Source: Phoronis australis
Taxonomy: Eukaryota; Phoronida; Phoronidae
DNA length: 64,000 nucleotides
NCBI GenBank assembly: GCA_002633005.1
Contig: NMRA01000719.1
Span: 119,466 to 183,465, forward strand
Reading direction: 5' to 3'
The notes beneath the pieces are model-generated. The model was not told the DNA's origin. It made no database searches and saw nothing but the letters and a program-made list of their open reading frames with translations. Below, piece by piece: positions 24,001-39,000 of the stretch. Both the position numbers and the translations under genes were made by a program. Each line of letters opens with the position of its first letter. The stretch's first letter is position 1.

Positions 24001-27000
24001 GACCGAACAGTGCCGCAGTGCGATATTACAAGTGATATAAATAGGATAATCTGGACATCTTGCATTGAAAATAAATGTTTTTCCACCACGAAGTTTGGTA
24101 AGGTGATCGTTTAGAATAATGAATTGAAACATTGCTGTTTTCTGACATTTTGTAACATATTTATGCAGTTGCTTGAAATTTTATTCTTGATCGACGACTG
24201 GCTCGACCACCCCCGATCCTTGTCTTACTTCTTTGCATATTATGTTTGGTGCAACGGCAAGAGAGCAATGCCGGGCTGTCGAGATAAGACAGCTAGCCGC
24301 AGAACCATACGCTGAAAATGTCATTGAGTCACGGAGTGTCGACTATAACATCCCAAACACAAAAAACAGCAGAGTTAAGTTTTTCAAACTTTTATTACAA
24401 CCAATTTTAAAACTGCTCTCTGACTCAGAACTTGACAGCTACATATAGTACGAGACCATAAATTTGATGTCTGACCTCTGCAACACGTGAAGCTTGCACG
24501 CGCGCACTTAAGCAGGGTCACATCTTGAAACAGTTTTGATTCTAGTGGAGGCTTCGTGGTCACTGGTTGTCTGCGCACCGCAGGACGGCACGGGGCTATT
24601 ACTCAGCAATTTTGTAAATTTAATAGTGAATGACTAATCTGAGGGCAAGAGAACCTTTGTTGGGATCATCCGCTATTATGACGTTTTCACAGTCATTTGG
24701 CAACGTGACGATAAAGCTCTTTGAAAAGGGCTACGCGTTCCGAGTATGAGTGTCGTGTCGGGATTTAGATCGCCAGGTAAGATTAACCGCCCAGGGCGGT
24801 TGACTGTCGTAATATGCGCCCGTGTTCGGTTAACCGCCCATCCCCTACTTTAGGTAGATTTTCGATTTAACCGCCCACTGCTCGGTTAACCGCCCTCCCC
24901 CGATTTTTTGGGTTCGCCAATTTAACCGCCCAGGGCGTTAACCAGAACGATTACGGTAAATTGAAACCCCATCAAAAGCCTAAAACTTTCCAGTAATTCA
25001 TGATGCTGTATTCAGGTACATGGATGTGACTATTTTGTTTTGATTAGAAATAATATAACCTTGACATCACATGAACACATTTGATTTGATCAGCTGAGCA
25101 TGTAATGCATGTTTTTACTTTATGAAGCCCTAGGTCAACTCCATTTGTTTGTCTGTCCATGTATTTACAGTTTTTACATGCAGGTGTGCAGGTGTTAGTT
25201 TGAATTATGCCCCTTGTGCTTTTCCCCAATTAGTTGTGTTGGCGACTCTGTAGTGCCTCCACACGCTGTAGTGCCTCCACACTCTGTAGCGCCGCCACAC
25301 TCTGTAGTGCCTCCACACACTGTAGTGCCGCCACACTTTGTAGTGCCGCCACACACTGTAGTGCCTCCACACTCTGTAGTGCCTCCACACACTGTAGTGC
25401 CTCCACACACTGTAGTGCCTCCACACTCTGTAGTGCCTCCACACTCTGTAGTGCCTCCACACACTGTAGTGCCTCCACACTCTGTAGTGCCTCCACACTC
25501 TGTAGTGCCTCCACACACTGTAGTGCCTCCACACTCTGTAGTGCCTCCACACTCTGTAGTGCCTCCACACACTGTAGTGCCTCCACACTCTGTAGTGCCG
25601 CCACACACTGTAGTGCCTCCACACACTGTAGTGCCTCCACACACTGTAGTGCCTCCACACACTGTAGTGCCTCCACACACTGTAGTGCCTCCACATTCTG
25701 TAGTGCCTCCACACACTGTAGTGCCGCCACACTTTGTAGTGCCGCCACACACTGTAGTGCCTCCACACTCTGTAGTGCCTCCACACACTGTAGTGCCTCC
25801 ACACACTGTAGTGCCTCCACACACTGTAGTGCCGCCACACTATGACTTACTCTAGAAGTTTCTCCTAGAACTAGTTGTTGCTGGGTTTGGAAGCTGTCGG
25901 GACGCTATTACCGTAAACGTTTGGGTTAACGCCCACGTTCACGTAACTGCCCATCCCCATCTTTAGGTGGATTTCCGATTTAAGCGCCCAGTGGTCGGTT
26001 AACCGGCCCTCTGCGATTTTTGAAGATTTCCATTTAAGCGCATACCTCTCGGTTAAGCGCCCACCTCCCGGTTAAGCGCCCATCCCCGACTAAGAGATTG
26101 AAGATTTAGCGCCCAGTGCTTAGGAAACGCGCGATTCCCTGACTTTTATATCGATGATCACAGGGAGTGCAACGACGGCCTCCGAGCGGGTGGTTTGGCA
26201 ATATGAATTATAGTACAAGTAACAAATTATTTTCCCGGGTCATGGATTTACTTCAAAATATAATACTTCAATCTTTTAGTCACTTTATTTTAAGAACCAC
26301 GTCGGCTTCTATACCTCTGCTTTTAGCGACGCGGTCTTCCGCACAGTTTCCATCTGCAGTGCTCTAGATCAAACATATATTTGAAAAAATCAGGCCAGAG
26401 AAATGTGGCAGTGGTTTTGTCATCCTTTCTAATTCGCTTTAGGTGGGAAACTCTCATATATTGAATAATTCCCGTAACTCACGGAAAGATGTCAAATTCT
26501 CCTTAGTTTGATGGATATAATAGCCAGGTTAGCAAGGATGTGTGGCGACTGAACGAACAGGGTTTACGATTTCTAAATTCAAAGGTTGGGAATACGTTAC
26601 TGGATAATTGTATATCATCGTGAAGTAATAAAATACTGCAAGTCAAATTTTGTTTTGCGCTTATTGCATCTCAATCAAACTGGCGTTAGCAGATTTCGCC
26701 AATGTCGCTGACGGTTCTTTGTAATACGATTTCTTGTGACAACTCCTGCCTAGGCGTGACTGTGTGAATTGTCGTATTCCAGCTACCCTTTTTAGCCCAG
26801 AATATTTTTGTTTCTTAATTGGCCAGTTTCACTGAGTCTAAACAAAATTCTTACCATTCAACTCTGAGATATCTACGACGTAGATTGGCTGAAAATTAGC
26901 GGCAGTGGTAATGACGTGCATGCAGCTAGCTACGGGGATGGCCTTATCGCATCCAGGAAAATCGAGTCGGGGAAATATTGGAGCAGACATGACATCACAG

Positions 27001-30000
27001 TTTTGGGTCATTGGAATGGAGGAATATCGAAAAACAGTGGGTCTTTTATAACAACAGCTTAAAAGTACAGAACCAGTCACACCAGTATACTCTTCAGGAC
27101 TCTCTGTTCTCTTTTGATGAAGTGGTGCACATGCATAAGTTCCCACACTCTGGAATGTGTGTTACCTTAACAACATGTGATTGACAGTTGATTCGCTCGT
27201 ACGTGCCTGCTGACAGAGTCCAGCCGCTGTCTATTGCCACAAAAAACGCACATTGAAAGAGGCCGTTATTTTACTTGGCGCCATTTCCAAGTCAAGATTG
27301 TCTGCTAGCATATTGCACATAAACAGCGGGACCAACCAGTGCTACAGTGCGGTACTGTAAGTGATATCACATGAGTACACCCAGGGGGGGCTCGGGGGCT
27401 TGAATGAGCCCCCCCAATATGGCGAATTGGGGAAAAGGTCCGCCTCAGTGAAATGAAAAGTCCGAGTAAACGAGACAAAGTCCACAGGAACTCGGGGCGA
27501 ATGCACGATTGGCAGGCCTGAACCTACTGGCCCCGTTTTTTTTCTACGGCCACATATTTATATGTGGACGCATTATGCCGTCATTTCCGTCCATCCATCA
27601 ATCCGGGCGGCGTCCGTCCGTCGTCCGCTGCTCTAACTCCAAAACCATTTGAAGTATGATCATGAAATTTTGCACATATGTTCCTTTCATGGATGGGACG
27701 GCATGAGCGAACTTTCGGACGGATTCAACAACTGGTCTGTCCCCTAGTGGCAATTTTAGTGTTTTACGCTTACCTCTATATCTTCAAAGGTCTTCAGCGT
27801 ACGTCACCTAGTGGCCATTTTTACTGTTTTCGAGTATGTTGTTAGTCGTCCACCTCTCTATCAACCAAACAGCTCTAAGGATGATTAAGGAAATTGGCAT
27901 GTATGTTCTTACTTTGAAGAGGACGGCTGACGATGATTTTCCGACGATTTTGATGACTGTGGTGCCTCCTAGTAGCAGTTTTGTTTTTTTTTGCGCTTAT
28001 GGCTGTATCTCCTTAACCGTTTGCAGGATATTTACAACTGACCTCGGTAAGTTGGCCTACAAACTTTGTAGGCTGTACAGTATGTTAAAAATTTCTATAA
28101 ATCCGAAACAGCGAAATAAAACAATTCGTTTTTTAAAAATCCAATGTATTTGTAAGGGTTTTGTATTGAATCTTGATGATTTATTGGTGGAAAGCGATGA
28201 AGTCCATCAATAAACTGGCATCACTAAGCATGTTGTGAATTGCTGAACAGACTGTTAGAACCTATGACGTCCTTGGTTAATTTCAAGATCTTTGTCTGCC
28301 GTCTGGTGTCAGGTAAAAGAACTGAACTTGCTGTTACTGAGTGGAACTACTCATAACTTGATACAAAATACATTGGTTTTTTGGTGGCATTCTCCTTTAA
28401 ATATTACAAAGACTGCTAGAAAATGAAGAATTTGCTATGGATTTAAGCTAAATGTATTGGGACTTTTTCAATTACAAAAGTATACGCTGAAAACAGTGCT
28501 TTAGTGGGGCGTAGTCACACGTAGGCACAGCCAACCACCTTTTTGCTTTTTATTGTAGCGCCTACCCACCGTAAGTTACAGTATAGTGAGGCATACGTGC
28601 ACGAAGGTGCAGCCAACCACCTTTCTACATTTTAAGGTAGTGCCTAAACGCGCCGCACGTGATGGTTAAAGCGGGCGTATTGCTGAAGCGATTAGCTTAC
28701 GGCATCAATGCGCTTCTACGCTGACGACAGCATTGTTGCCAAACATTTCGGCGCGGCGACTACCAGGCATGCTTCAATGAGGTATTGGCAAACATTAAAA
28801 ACAGCATCAGTTTTACTTTGCTCTTTGAAGTGCACGCGGTTCCTGCAGCTGGTCATTGCAATGGACTCGTCCAAACCAGACGAACCCATTGCTGCCGAAT
28901 TATAAGTTTAATTGAGGGCTTTTAAATTTTGTGCTGCTATGAAATGACGATCAACTTGTTGCCAATCCGTACTAAAATATTTTAAGAAGATGCTGAGATC
29001 AGAAAGCACGGGAACAAATGCTCCTGCTGAAAGTGACTCATTTGCAGATATTAGTATTCCTGAAACGGATCACTCCACATCTGAAACGGAAATATTTGTG
29101 GGTGATCCATGACTCATCACAGTGGCCAAGCATGTGGAATTACGATCAGTGGATGGAATTCAAGAAAATGTATCCCTGGTTGAACACAAGGATGGAAAGC
29201 TGGGTTGCGTTTTTTGCTATAATGTTCTAGACCTAGGTTTGATGAAAGAAAGTGGCGTATCAATATCTTCGGAGTGGACACAGTTTCTGATAGAAGCAGC
29301 TGGAGATTCCCGACTGGTTAAACTTAAGTCGCTTAGGAGTAAAATCAATCGTCATATGAGCTCTAAAGCCCACAACATTGCTCAAAGTATTGACAAAACG
29401 AAAAGTGAAAGAACAATTGAAAATACATTGGTTAAAGATGCAGCTCATGAGCAGACCACAACGGAAAAAGTCTTCAGAACAGCATATTCACTTGTTCAAA
29501 TGAACCGTCCGTTCACTGATCACGAGCATCTCATAAACCTTCAAAAACTGAATGGTTTGAATTTGGGCGTTACGCTCCATTTTCGTTTCAGTGCAACGTC
29601 CATAATCAAGCACATAACCAAGCAAATGCGCAAAAAAAATTGTCAGTACGGTTATGGCAGAAAGTAGCAAGATAGCTGTGTTGGTCGAAGCGACAACGGT
29701 AAGCAAATTAAGCGCACTGATCATTTAGATAAGAGCATCTATTTGTGGTAGCGATCCACTTTTTATAATGCTTGACCTTGTCTAGCTTGAACAGCAAACT
29801 GCCGAATCCATTGAAGCGCCCCTCCTTAACTGCCTACAAGAGTGTGCTTTTACGATGGAATATTTACAAGAGGGTCTCGTTGCATTTGCAAGTGACGACG
29901 CCAGTGTCGACAGGAAAATGTTCTGGAGGGGCAACAAGATTACGTGAACGCTTCCCTAGACTTTTGACATGGCACTGCTTAAACCACTGACTTGAGTTGG

Positions 30001-33000
30001 AAGTTGGGTATGCTTTGGCAGAGGTGACAGGGTGTGGTCATTTCAGAGTATTTATGGATAAACTCTATTTACTTTACAGCAGATCATCCAAAAACCAAGC
30101 CGAGCTGATAACTGCAGCTGTTGATCTTGAGTGCCAGTTTGTTTGAATAGTTGCGTGCTTGACGTTCGTTGGGTGGCAAGCAGTTTCAGAACGGTTAAGG
30201 CAATGTGCAGATCATTGATCGCACTATATCAACATTTCGAGTTATCCAGTGAAGACAGAAACTGTCATTCAAGTGATCGGAGTGTGTTTTAGGGATTACT
30301 GCGGTACTTGGAAAGTCCCACCTTCATTCAGAATCTTGCACTGATGCATGATGTGCTAGAAGAGCTGTCAAACCTTTCTGTGGATCTACAATGCAGAACC
30401 ACAACAATGCTGCAAGCATACAAGCTTATTCGTCGGACGGTTCGCGTCCTCTAGTCTATGGTTGATAATTCTGGGCAGGCATTAGCCACTGCACTGACAT
30501 GCATTAAAGAGAAGAGGTTTGGGTCACTGGAACTGAAGGAAACTCGTAAAGGAACTACCGTGACCATAAGCCCTGGTCAGTTTATACAAAGTGTTGTTGT
30601 GAACCTGGAACGGCGTTTACTTGGCAATGATGAGCAGCCATTTTGCTCTCTTCTGGGCATATTGGACCCCAAAACGTGGCCGATGAGATCTAGGATAAGA
30701 CATGGCGAGCATGAAGTCAAGCGTATTAGCGAACGGTTTGGGTTGGTTGCCACATCGCAATCAGGGGAATGTGCGAGTTCATAGAAATGGAGAAAACGGT
30801 TAGAGTAAGCAACCTACCAAGTGCTCTGCGACAACTGGACCTCTGTATTAAGAATCTTCCTTGCAGTACAGCGGAATGTGAACGAGGATTCAGCGAAATG
30901 TATCTGATAGTAACAGACTCTCGCTCTTGTTTGCTATTAGAGACCACCTCCAGCTTGCTGTTTGGCAGGGTCAGTGGTCCCCCGCTTTCCATGTTCGACC
31001 CACAACCTTATGCCGAAACGTGGATTCCACAACACAGAACTGCTGATAGTTCTCAGTCGAGGTCATGTGACTTGGAAAAGAACAAAACTGACGATAAAAT
31101 AAGATTGAGGAGGATTCTGTAACTAAGCACTCTATCTTTGGACTGGTCCCTAGTAACTAGTGCTAACTTTAAAAAGTAAGAACAGTTGCTTGCAAGAAAC
31201 CCACACTTCAAGTTTGTGCATTATACATTAACGCATGCACGTGTGCACATTGTACATAGTGTTCAGCTCATTAAAATATCAGTGCTTGTGTAATTAGTCT
31301 TTGAAGCGTACGGAGTAACAATCTAACTGAGTAATGAAATTTTTTATTAATATTTCAAGATAAAGTAACATTTATGATGTCACACCATAGGTGAATAAAG
31401 GGGGATCGAAGTGCCCCAAGGACACGCCCCCATGGGTGAATAAAAATCGCCACCTAATATCATTTTTAGGCATTACTTTTGCCTTCGAATATGTGTGGTT
31501 GGATCCCCTTTTCCCGACATCCTAGATCAGCTAATACATACTCTAAATACCCACTTCTGAGTCAAAAATAGGCCTACATTTTTGTGAGTCAGGTAGTGCT
31601 GTAGTTGGGCGTAGGTGCATGTAGGCGCAGCCAACCACCTTTTGGCATTTGAGCGTAGCGCCTACGCGCCGTGAGTTACGTTCAGTGCTCAAGGTGATAC
31701 AGTGGGCTCTGGGTGCCTACTTACCTCTAATTTTACCACTACAGCACTGGCTGAAAGTTATACTTTACAGTGTCATCTGGTTATTCTTAGTAGAATTAAG
31801 CTCGTTAAAATTAGACAGTTGGATCACATTCCAAATTTTAATGAAACAAAATGTTAATTGAATGAGGTTACTCATTGGTTTTGTGTTGCTGCCCGGTGTT
31901 TGTAAAGATATCCTTAGTTTTTGGAAAGTTGCAGAAGCAAAAAGTATCCATATAAAAGACTAATGTTGTAGTGGGCATGCTTGTGTAATCAGTAGCGAAT
32001 GTCCAAACCATGTGAAATGCTAGCGGATCTCCCGTGTACTGGCTATTGCGCAAGCATAACAGAGATGATTCGTTGCACATTGCCCCAGTTTGGGTTTAGA
32101 CGTGCAGTTGAAACTGGAGCAACTGATCTAGTGCAACTTGTTGTATCACTCAAAAATGGCCGCCGTAGTGTCAACTTGGTCACTCCACATTAGTCGTGTT
32201 TACTCAAACACTAGCACACGATCAGCTGTTCCATGTTAGTTGCTCTGTGTTACTGTCTCCCTTGTAAATGGAGCTATTGTGTCCTAAATTATTTGAGATT
32301 TTACCTTAAAATTTAACTATAAGATCAATATACAATGTTCATGTTATGAGAAAAATTACAAAAGCAAAAATCACCAATGTCCTATTTGGTCAAATAAAAA
32401 AGTTCACGTAAATTTCTGTTTCCTGAATTCAAGACTGAAACCATTTTACTGCCCATTATTCCGTGGGTTACATTTTGTAAGTCTCCGTAATGTGTGCTGT
32501 TGGCTCTAAGTCATAGGCTGTTTTTTCTTCATCCGATTCATCATGGCTATATGTTGAGTGTCGGCACCTGCAGATAGCCACGAACTCATCTCGGAAGGTC
32601 TTGTTTGCCACGTTGTAGATGATGGGGTTGGCGAATGAGTTAGCATGCATCATGCCGAAGAACACGTAGGCCATGGTCATTCTATCCATAGGTGGCAGGT
32701 TTATCTGGATCAAGTTGATGATCATGATGGGTAGTGCACATACCATAAAGACGATGATAATAACGGCCATCATGACAGTGACACGTCGCTGATTGGAGAC
32801 CTGGGTCTTGCCGCTGCACATGGTCAGACCTGCGCCGATGTAGAGGATGAAGCAGACGACCAGTTGGACTGTGCCCCAGAGAAGAACTACTGCCACTTTC
32901 AGCATCGGATGGTACTGATAAGGCATCATGCACGGTTTTTTGGGGTTGTAGGTCACGAGGTCGGTATATGCTGTGGCCACGTACAGGGGTATCGACGTGA

Positions 33001-36000
33001 CTACCCATGTGACAAGTAGAACGACGGTGGCGCGTCCATGAGTGACCAGTGTATGGTACTTGAGCGGCCACACGGTGGCAATGAGACGGTCGGCGGCGAT
33101 CACCATCAGCGTGCTACTTGACCAGGTCAATATTTGGTTGATGCTGAACATACCGGTGAGGCATAGTGACTTGTCCATGTAGTGTGGTGGTATTGGCGCA
33201 TCTGGATCCATGAGGTTAGGTACCACATTCTTGTAGATGTCCATTGGGACAGTGAATAGCCCAGTTATTAGGTCAACTACAGCCAAGGCCAGCACGTAGA
33301 CAGTGTAGGGCATTGAGCGAATCTTTCGGTTGCGGCAGATCACGGCTAGGACGAACGAGTTTCCAAGGATTATTAGGACGAAAAAGACAACCTTGACCCC
33401 AAGCAGAATCCATGCTGTTGTTTGCGGGATATGCTGAATCATTCTCATGGTGGGCATGCCGCCACTTGGCATGCCTCCCTTACTGGCGCTATCTGTAGTG
33501 TTCATTCTTCTAGGTGTTGTCTTTCTGGGACAGCTGTGGTCTACAACAGGTTTGATGTGATCAGTGAGTCCAATTCCTTTTCAAATAAAGGTCTATGTCC
33601 GCTCACCTGTGCAATTCAATGCTGGAATAGCTCTCAACCAAAGTTGTCAAGAGTTGCCTATTCAGAACACCTATTGCTATTGTGCTAATGTTATTGATGC
33701 TGCACAGTGACTGTTTATTTTACTTTCCTGTGAGAAAAGTGTCTTTATTTTCCTTTAAAGCTGTGGCCTGCACTCAATGGCATTCCAGTTATGTACAGTA
33801 GACCTGGTTTGGTTTTCTTTTACTGGATTCTTGGCTGAAAATAGAGGAGACTTCAGTGATGAAGAGGCACAAAGTATTGATATGTAAATCTGTACACTTG
33901 TCCTGTTCACAATCAATAGTAGACATTAAAGGCAAGATCATTTGTAGTGGATGTTTCCTTTTAGTAAAAATAACAGATGCCTGGTTATCTTTAAAGACAT
34001 TTTTCATGTTAGTTAGTCTGCTTGGGAAGTATGTACTATCCATAGAACAACACAATGTATCCTATATGGCGTTGATAAAGGTTCTACATTTTAGTGTTGC
34101 ATTCCCTTGCATCGAGCAAATACTTGTGTTCAATAGAGAGTAGGACATCAGGTTTCCTCAATGGAAGTGAAAGCTGAAGCCAGATGTCTGCAGCCCTTTA
34201 CATCACTTGCTGATGTTTAGCAAATAGTAAATACACAGTAGTTATTGATACAGAAAATGTATTAACCCTAAGACCAGAAGAAAAATAGTTGGTTCTAGAC
34301 TTCTGTGCTCTCTGACTTAAAAATGCTGGTTCACATCAATTTCAGCCGAGGTCTCGTTTTTTGAAAAGCATGTAAGCAAGAGGTAAGCAAGGTTCGAAAC
34401 GCCGTGATTTTCCAAGAGATGAATAAAAAGGAACAAATCCCCTATTGCTTTTTGCAGGTGGATTTTCTTTTTGAAAAATTGAGCTATTTAAAAATACTGC
34501 ACAACTGTTTTCAAAAAGTAAAACAACATAGACTAGACCTAACTGGTTCTTTTGGTCTCACCAGTGGTTTTTATTTTTACTTAACGAAACATCAAATTAG
34601 TGGTGGTTAGCAGATCACAAAGACCTGTAATGTTATATACTTCAAAATTCCTGATATTTTACCATAACACTGGCAAGCTGTAACTGTCAGCATGTCAAGT
34701 ACAGATATTATAAAAATCCTTTAATTTAGGACGACAGCTTTCGTAAATGTGGAATTTTATTTTGTCCTTTTCCCCAATATCAATTGATATTATGAAAGTT
34801 CTGCTTCATTGTTACCTTGCGCTAGTTAGTGCTAGTAACAGTTCCAGTAAACAATATTACTTAAGATGCTGTGCAATAACCCTTTGCAAAAATGAAATGA
34901 CAATAATTTGAGCTGTTTTTGTTCCAAGTGGAAAATGTTTGCCTTACCTATTGTCTGCTTCTGTAAGTCGCCTCTGAAAGTCTATGCCCAAGCAGACGAC
35001 AGCCTTTATGAAGATGCTCAGTTTCCTCCCCGGAGTTGGTTCTGTTCCAGTGAGCTCAGCCTAGTTCATTTATATAAGGTCTGTTATTTATTACAATGCC
35101 CTGGCTGCTGAATGCATGGTATAAACAGGTGGCCCAGATTATAACCTTTGACCTGCAGTAATGGGAATCTGGTGTTTCAGTCTGGCAGATCATAACCTCT
35201 GACCTTGCTTGTTGCCTTTTTTGCAAGACTACTTATTGTCCAAGAGGATTGTTTTTGTTTTGATTGAAAGTCATGAGCATTTCTGTCTCGCTTGTTCAAA
35301 TGTTGGTGTCTTTTGGCAATGAATAGGTCGAATCTTCAGTTGAGGTATCAAGAACGTTATTATAGACTCCTCAGTTGAATCTACATTTTGAAATAGTTAG
35401 TAACTTCATTGTGGACTCTGGGGTTGAGGGATTTGACTTTTTGCAGACTCTACATTTGACTAAATCAATAACCTTGTAAACCCCATGGTTGACTAACTTT
35501 ACAGAGTACTCCATTGTTGACTAAGTTATTAATTTTATTGCACGATCCATGTTGACAAAATTAGTAATTTTGTTGTAGTCTCCATGTTGACAAAATTGAT
35601 AACTTTATTATAGACTCCTTGCTTGACTAAATTACTAACTTAATAGCACACTCCCTAGTTGACTAATTAATGACTTCATTGGAGACTCTACAGTTGGGGT
35701 GCCAATTGAAGCTTTAACAAAGTTCAAAACGAAAGTCGATTGCCTGTGGGTTTGACTAAATGGTGCTTAATCACCTAAAGAACAGTCCTTGTCAGTTGGG
35801 TCTGCTTTTTGCTCCTGGTGAAATTGATGGTAATGAAGTTGGTGATTAGCTGTTAAAGCAGAAGGAGCAAGTGGGCACCCTATTTTGTACCAGAGCCCTG
35901 TCAGGGACAGGATGTTGCAAGAAGACGGTGAAAGAGTGGGTGCCCATATTGCATGTAGATACATGGAGGAAGAGATGCATCTGCAGACGACAAAAATTCA

Positions 36001-39000
36001 TACCCCAAGGGGTTCTAAGGAGCTCTTGTGCACAGATAGGCTTGCTAGATGTTTCAAAATGTTATAAAAACATACGTACATGGTGTTTTACTGGTTATTA
36101 TATCATTTTCTTTCGATAAAGTCTTAATTTTGCGTTGATTCTGTTAAGTGTAAAAATATGTAGATATTTTCTGAGCATTGTAAAAGTAAATTGATTACAT
36201 CTAGAGTTCCTAGTCGTTGCTGGTACATGTACCGCTATGTATAGTCGCTTTTCCACGAGAGACAGTTGTGAGGGCGTGTCTTGCTCCACTTTAGTTGCAT
36301 TTACGCGACATCGTAAACTGGATCAGCATGAGTCACTAACACAAAGACTGTCTGCACATGCTCACTTAAACAATAGCGAACGTCCAAACCATGTGGAATG
36401 CCACTGGATCACCCGAACATATGCTATTGTGCAAGCGCATTGAAAGATGATCCCTTTCCGCCCTGCACCAGTACATGTAGTCGACACTGTAGCAACTGAT
36501 CGAGTGTAACTTACTCCACCTATCAAATCGGTGTCAAAAACTGGTCAACGCGGTGTCACTTGCTTCGTGTCAGTCATGTTTACGTACTCACTTGCACCGG
36601 AGTTCCGTGCTAGCTGCACTGGTCTGCTGTCTCAGTCTCTGTAAGTGCGACTTATAATTAGACATAAGGCTGCGTAGATTTAATTTGTGTAAAGTTTTCA
36701 GCTCCTCCCAAGAGAGTAATCTATTCTGGTCGTTAAGGAAAGTTTAGGAAAATATTCACAGACATTAAAACTGTTTTGAGGAGTTCTCATTATCAAATGA
36801 TTTGCTACGTGTTTAATGAGGTCCCATATGTTCTTGTATTCCAGACATTAGTTCATTCATCTTGTTCCATCAATAACATCTCTCATTCTCCTCGTCTTGA
36901 AGTATATTTTTGTTATTAATTTTCTGTAATCGTGAATCTAAGTTAATTGAAAGTGTAACTTTCAAATGTACAGCTGAATGATCAGGATATGTAAAATCAT
37001 TGTTAAGTATTCGAGGCACTTTTTATATGTTCGCAAATTAGCCAATAATCAATTCTGTTCTAGATTTTGTAATGCTTATATCGCTGTGAGCATGGCCTTA
37101 AGTCAGAATTTTGGATTCTCCAAATGTTGCACAAGCTCAATGAACTACAAAAAAACACTTATGTTGTCCATAAATCTTTGTTTATGACTCATACTTGTTT
37201 TCTCAATTTTGTGTGGACCGGACAGAGCACAATTGAAATCCAAGCAGCATGTAATTTAATGTTGCTGTTAGCTAAATTTCGGGTTCGTTGGTTATGACTT
37301 CTAAAAATTGTGATGGATGCCCCAATTCATTTGGGGAGTACCAACTAATTAAATCAAAATTCTTCATTCTGGAGAGTAAACACAATCATGTTACTGCTCC
37401 CATTGCCTTGGTACACCATCCAAATTGGTTGCCAGTCTGGTGCTAATTAGAATCGTAGTACCTCTGCTGCAGTTTCTAACAAAACTAGAAAGAATGGAAC
37501 CATTCTCATAATTATTCCACCAGTTTCCACTATCAGTATTATTAGTTTCTTGATGAAAACATCTTAAAAAATTGAAAAAGTTGACGTTTGACTTTAACTG
37601 GATTCAGGCTGCACATTTAAAGATAGCAATGCAATAATATCTTTTATTTTTTTGTAATAAACATGACTTTTTGGCCACATAATAAATTACAGTATAAATC
37701 CTTCATATTAGGGCATTATTGGGTGAGCAAGTGAAACTTCAACAACAGATAAAATCTGTTTGCTTTTACCTTGGTTTGTGCTGGTGTACTTGTCAAATTT
37801 TGTTTGTTAATATTTTGAATGTGCCCAGCAATGTTGTAACACTTTGAAAAATAAAAAATTGGCAATTGTAGTGAACATTTTTTATACAAATTGAAGAAGT
37901 TTTGCAAAAATATAATTGACTTTTCCTGGATTTCAGTTTGAGACTCGGTTCAAGAGTAGTCATCAGGGTCGTCATATGGGCCTTTCATGCTGACTTAAGT
38001 CTGGTCTGATTGGATTGTAACAAACCATGATTACTGTGTCTGTGTTTGTTTGTCTAACTGCAGCTATTGTTACCTGTGATCTATAGGTTCTTCCCTCTGA
38101 GTGGAGCTTTGATGTAAATTGCCATGTTAACTAAACTGTTCATACTGACTTTGGTAGTTAGCGGACATGGAAGTTTACTGTAGGTGATGCAAAGGGCCTT
38201 TAACCTCTTGTTTTGTCATGAGAAACCCAACTTTTGATTCGGGCCACTTATCATTAGTAAACACGTGTCATCTTGTGATGTACTATGATCCGCAGTGAAC
38301 GCATAGACACCAATCTTGTAACTGCTTGTGGTCTAGATCAAAAATATTTTTTTCAAATGAAGATGGATTTATATCCGTTTTAAGGTTATGTAGGACCTTA
38401 GAAAAATGGCCAAATTTAGCTAATTTTGGAACATCGTGTCTCCGAAATTGCTGATCAGATTCATTTGATTTTTTCAGGTACTATAATTTATGCACTGTTC
38501 TCCAAGTTAGAAATTGTTTTTCAACTGTTACACTTTTACTTGAGGGGCTATAAAAATAGGACTTATATGACTTTTTGCATAAAATGAAAACAAAACAATA
38601 TTTTAGAAAACCATGATAGCTTTTTTACTTAAGATCTCATTGTGAACATTTATGTCAAATCAATTGATACTGCGTTGTTATCAATGTACCTTTCTTTTTT
38701 GCTAAATTTTACTAAAAAGACATGATCTGACTCAATTAATGCCAGGTTGGAAATAATCAAAATTCAAATTCTGCAGGCTTTCTGCTTTCAGAAAATACTT
38801 TTACTCAGTTGAAATCTGTAATTCTGTAGAGTGGCAAAATGTGCAGGCTTGTCAGAAAGGTCCACATAACCATGGTAAAATTTTCGTCTTCACCAAGTTA
38901 ATGAGAAAAGAGCATTTCAAATTGAGAAATCGACTGCAATGTTATTTTCTCACATCTTAATACTTGTGAAGAGTTGTGCATAATACTGTTATCGTGCTTT

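Noticed and set aside
25195-25855. Open frames of about 200 codons on both strands with VVPPHT-like repeats
   Set aside because: They exist only because an 18-base unit without stops is tandemly repeated. No splice sites or flanking coding sequence support a protein.
29122-29667. 181-codon frame as a possible domesticated hAT gene
   Set aside because: The rest of the transposase has several frame breaks and a lost catalytic residue, and the frame lies within intact element termini.
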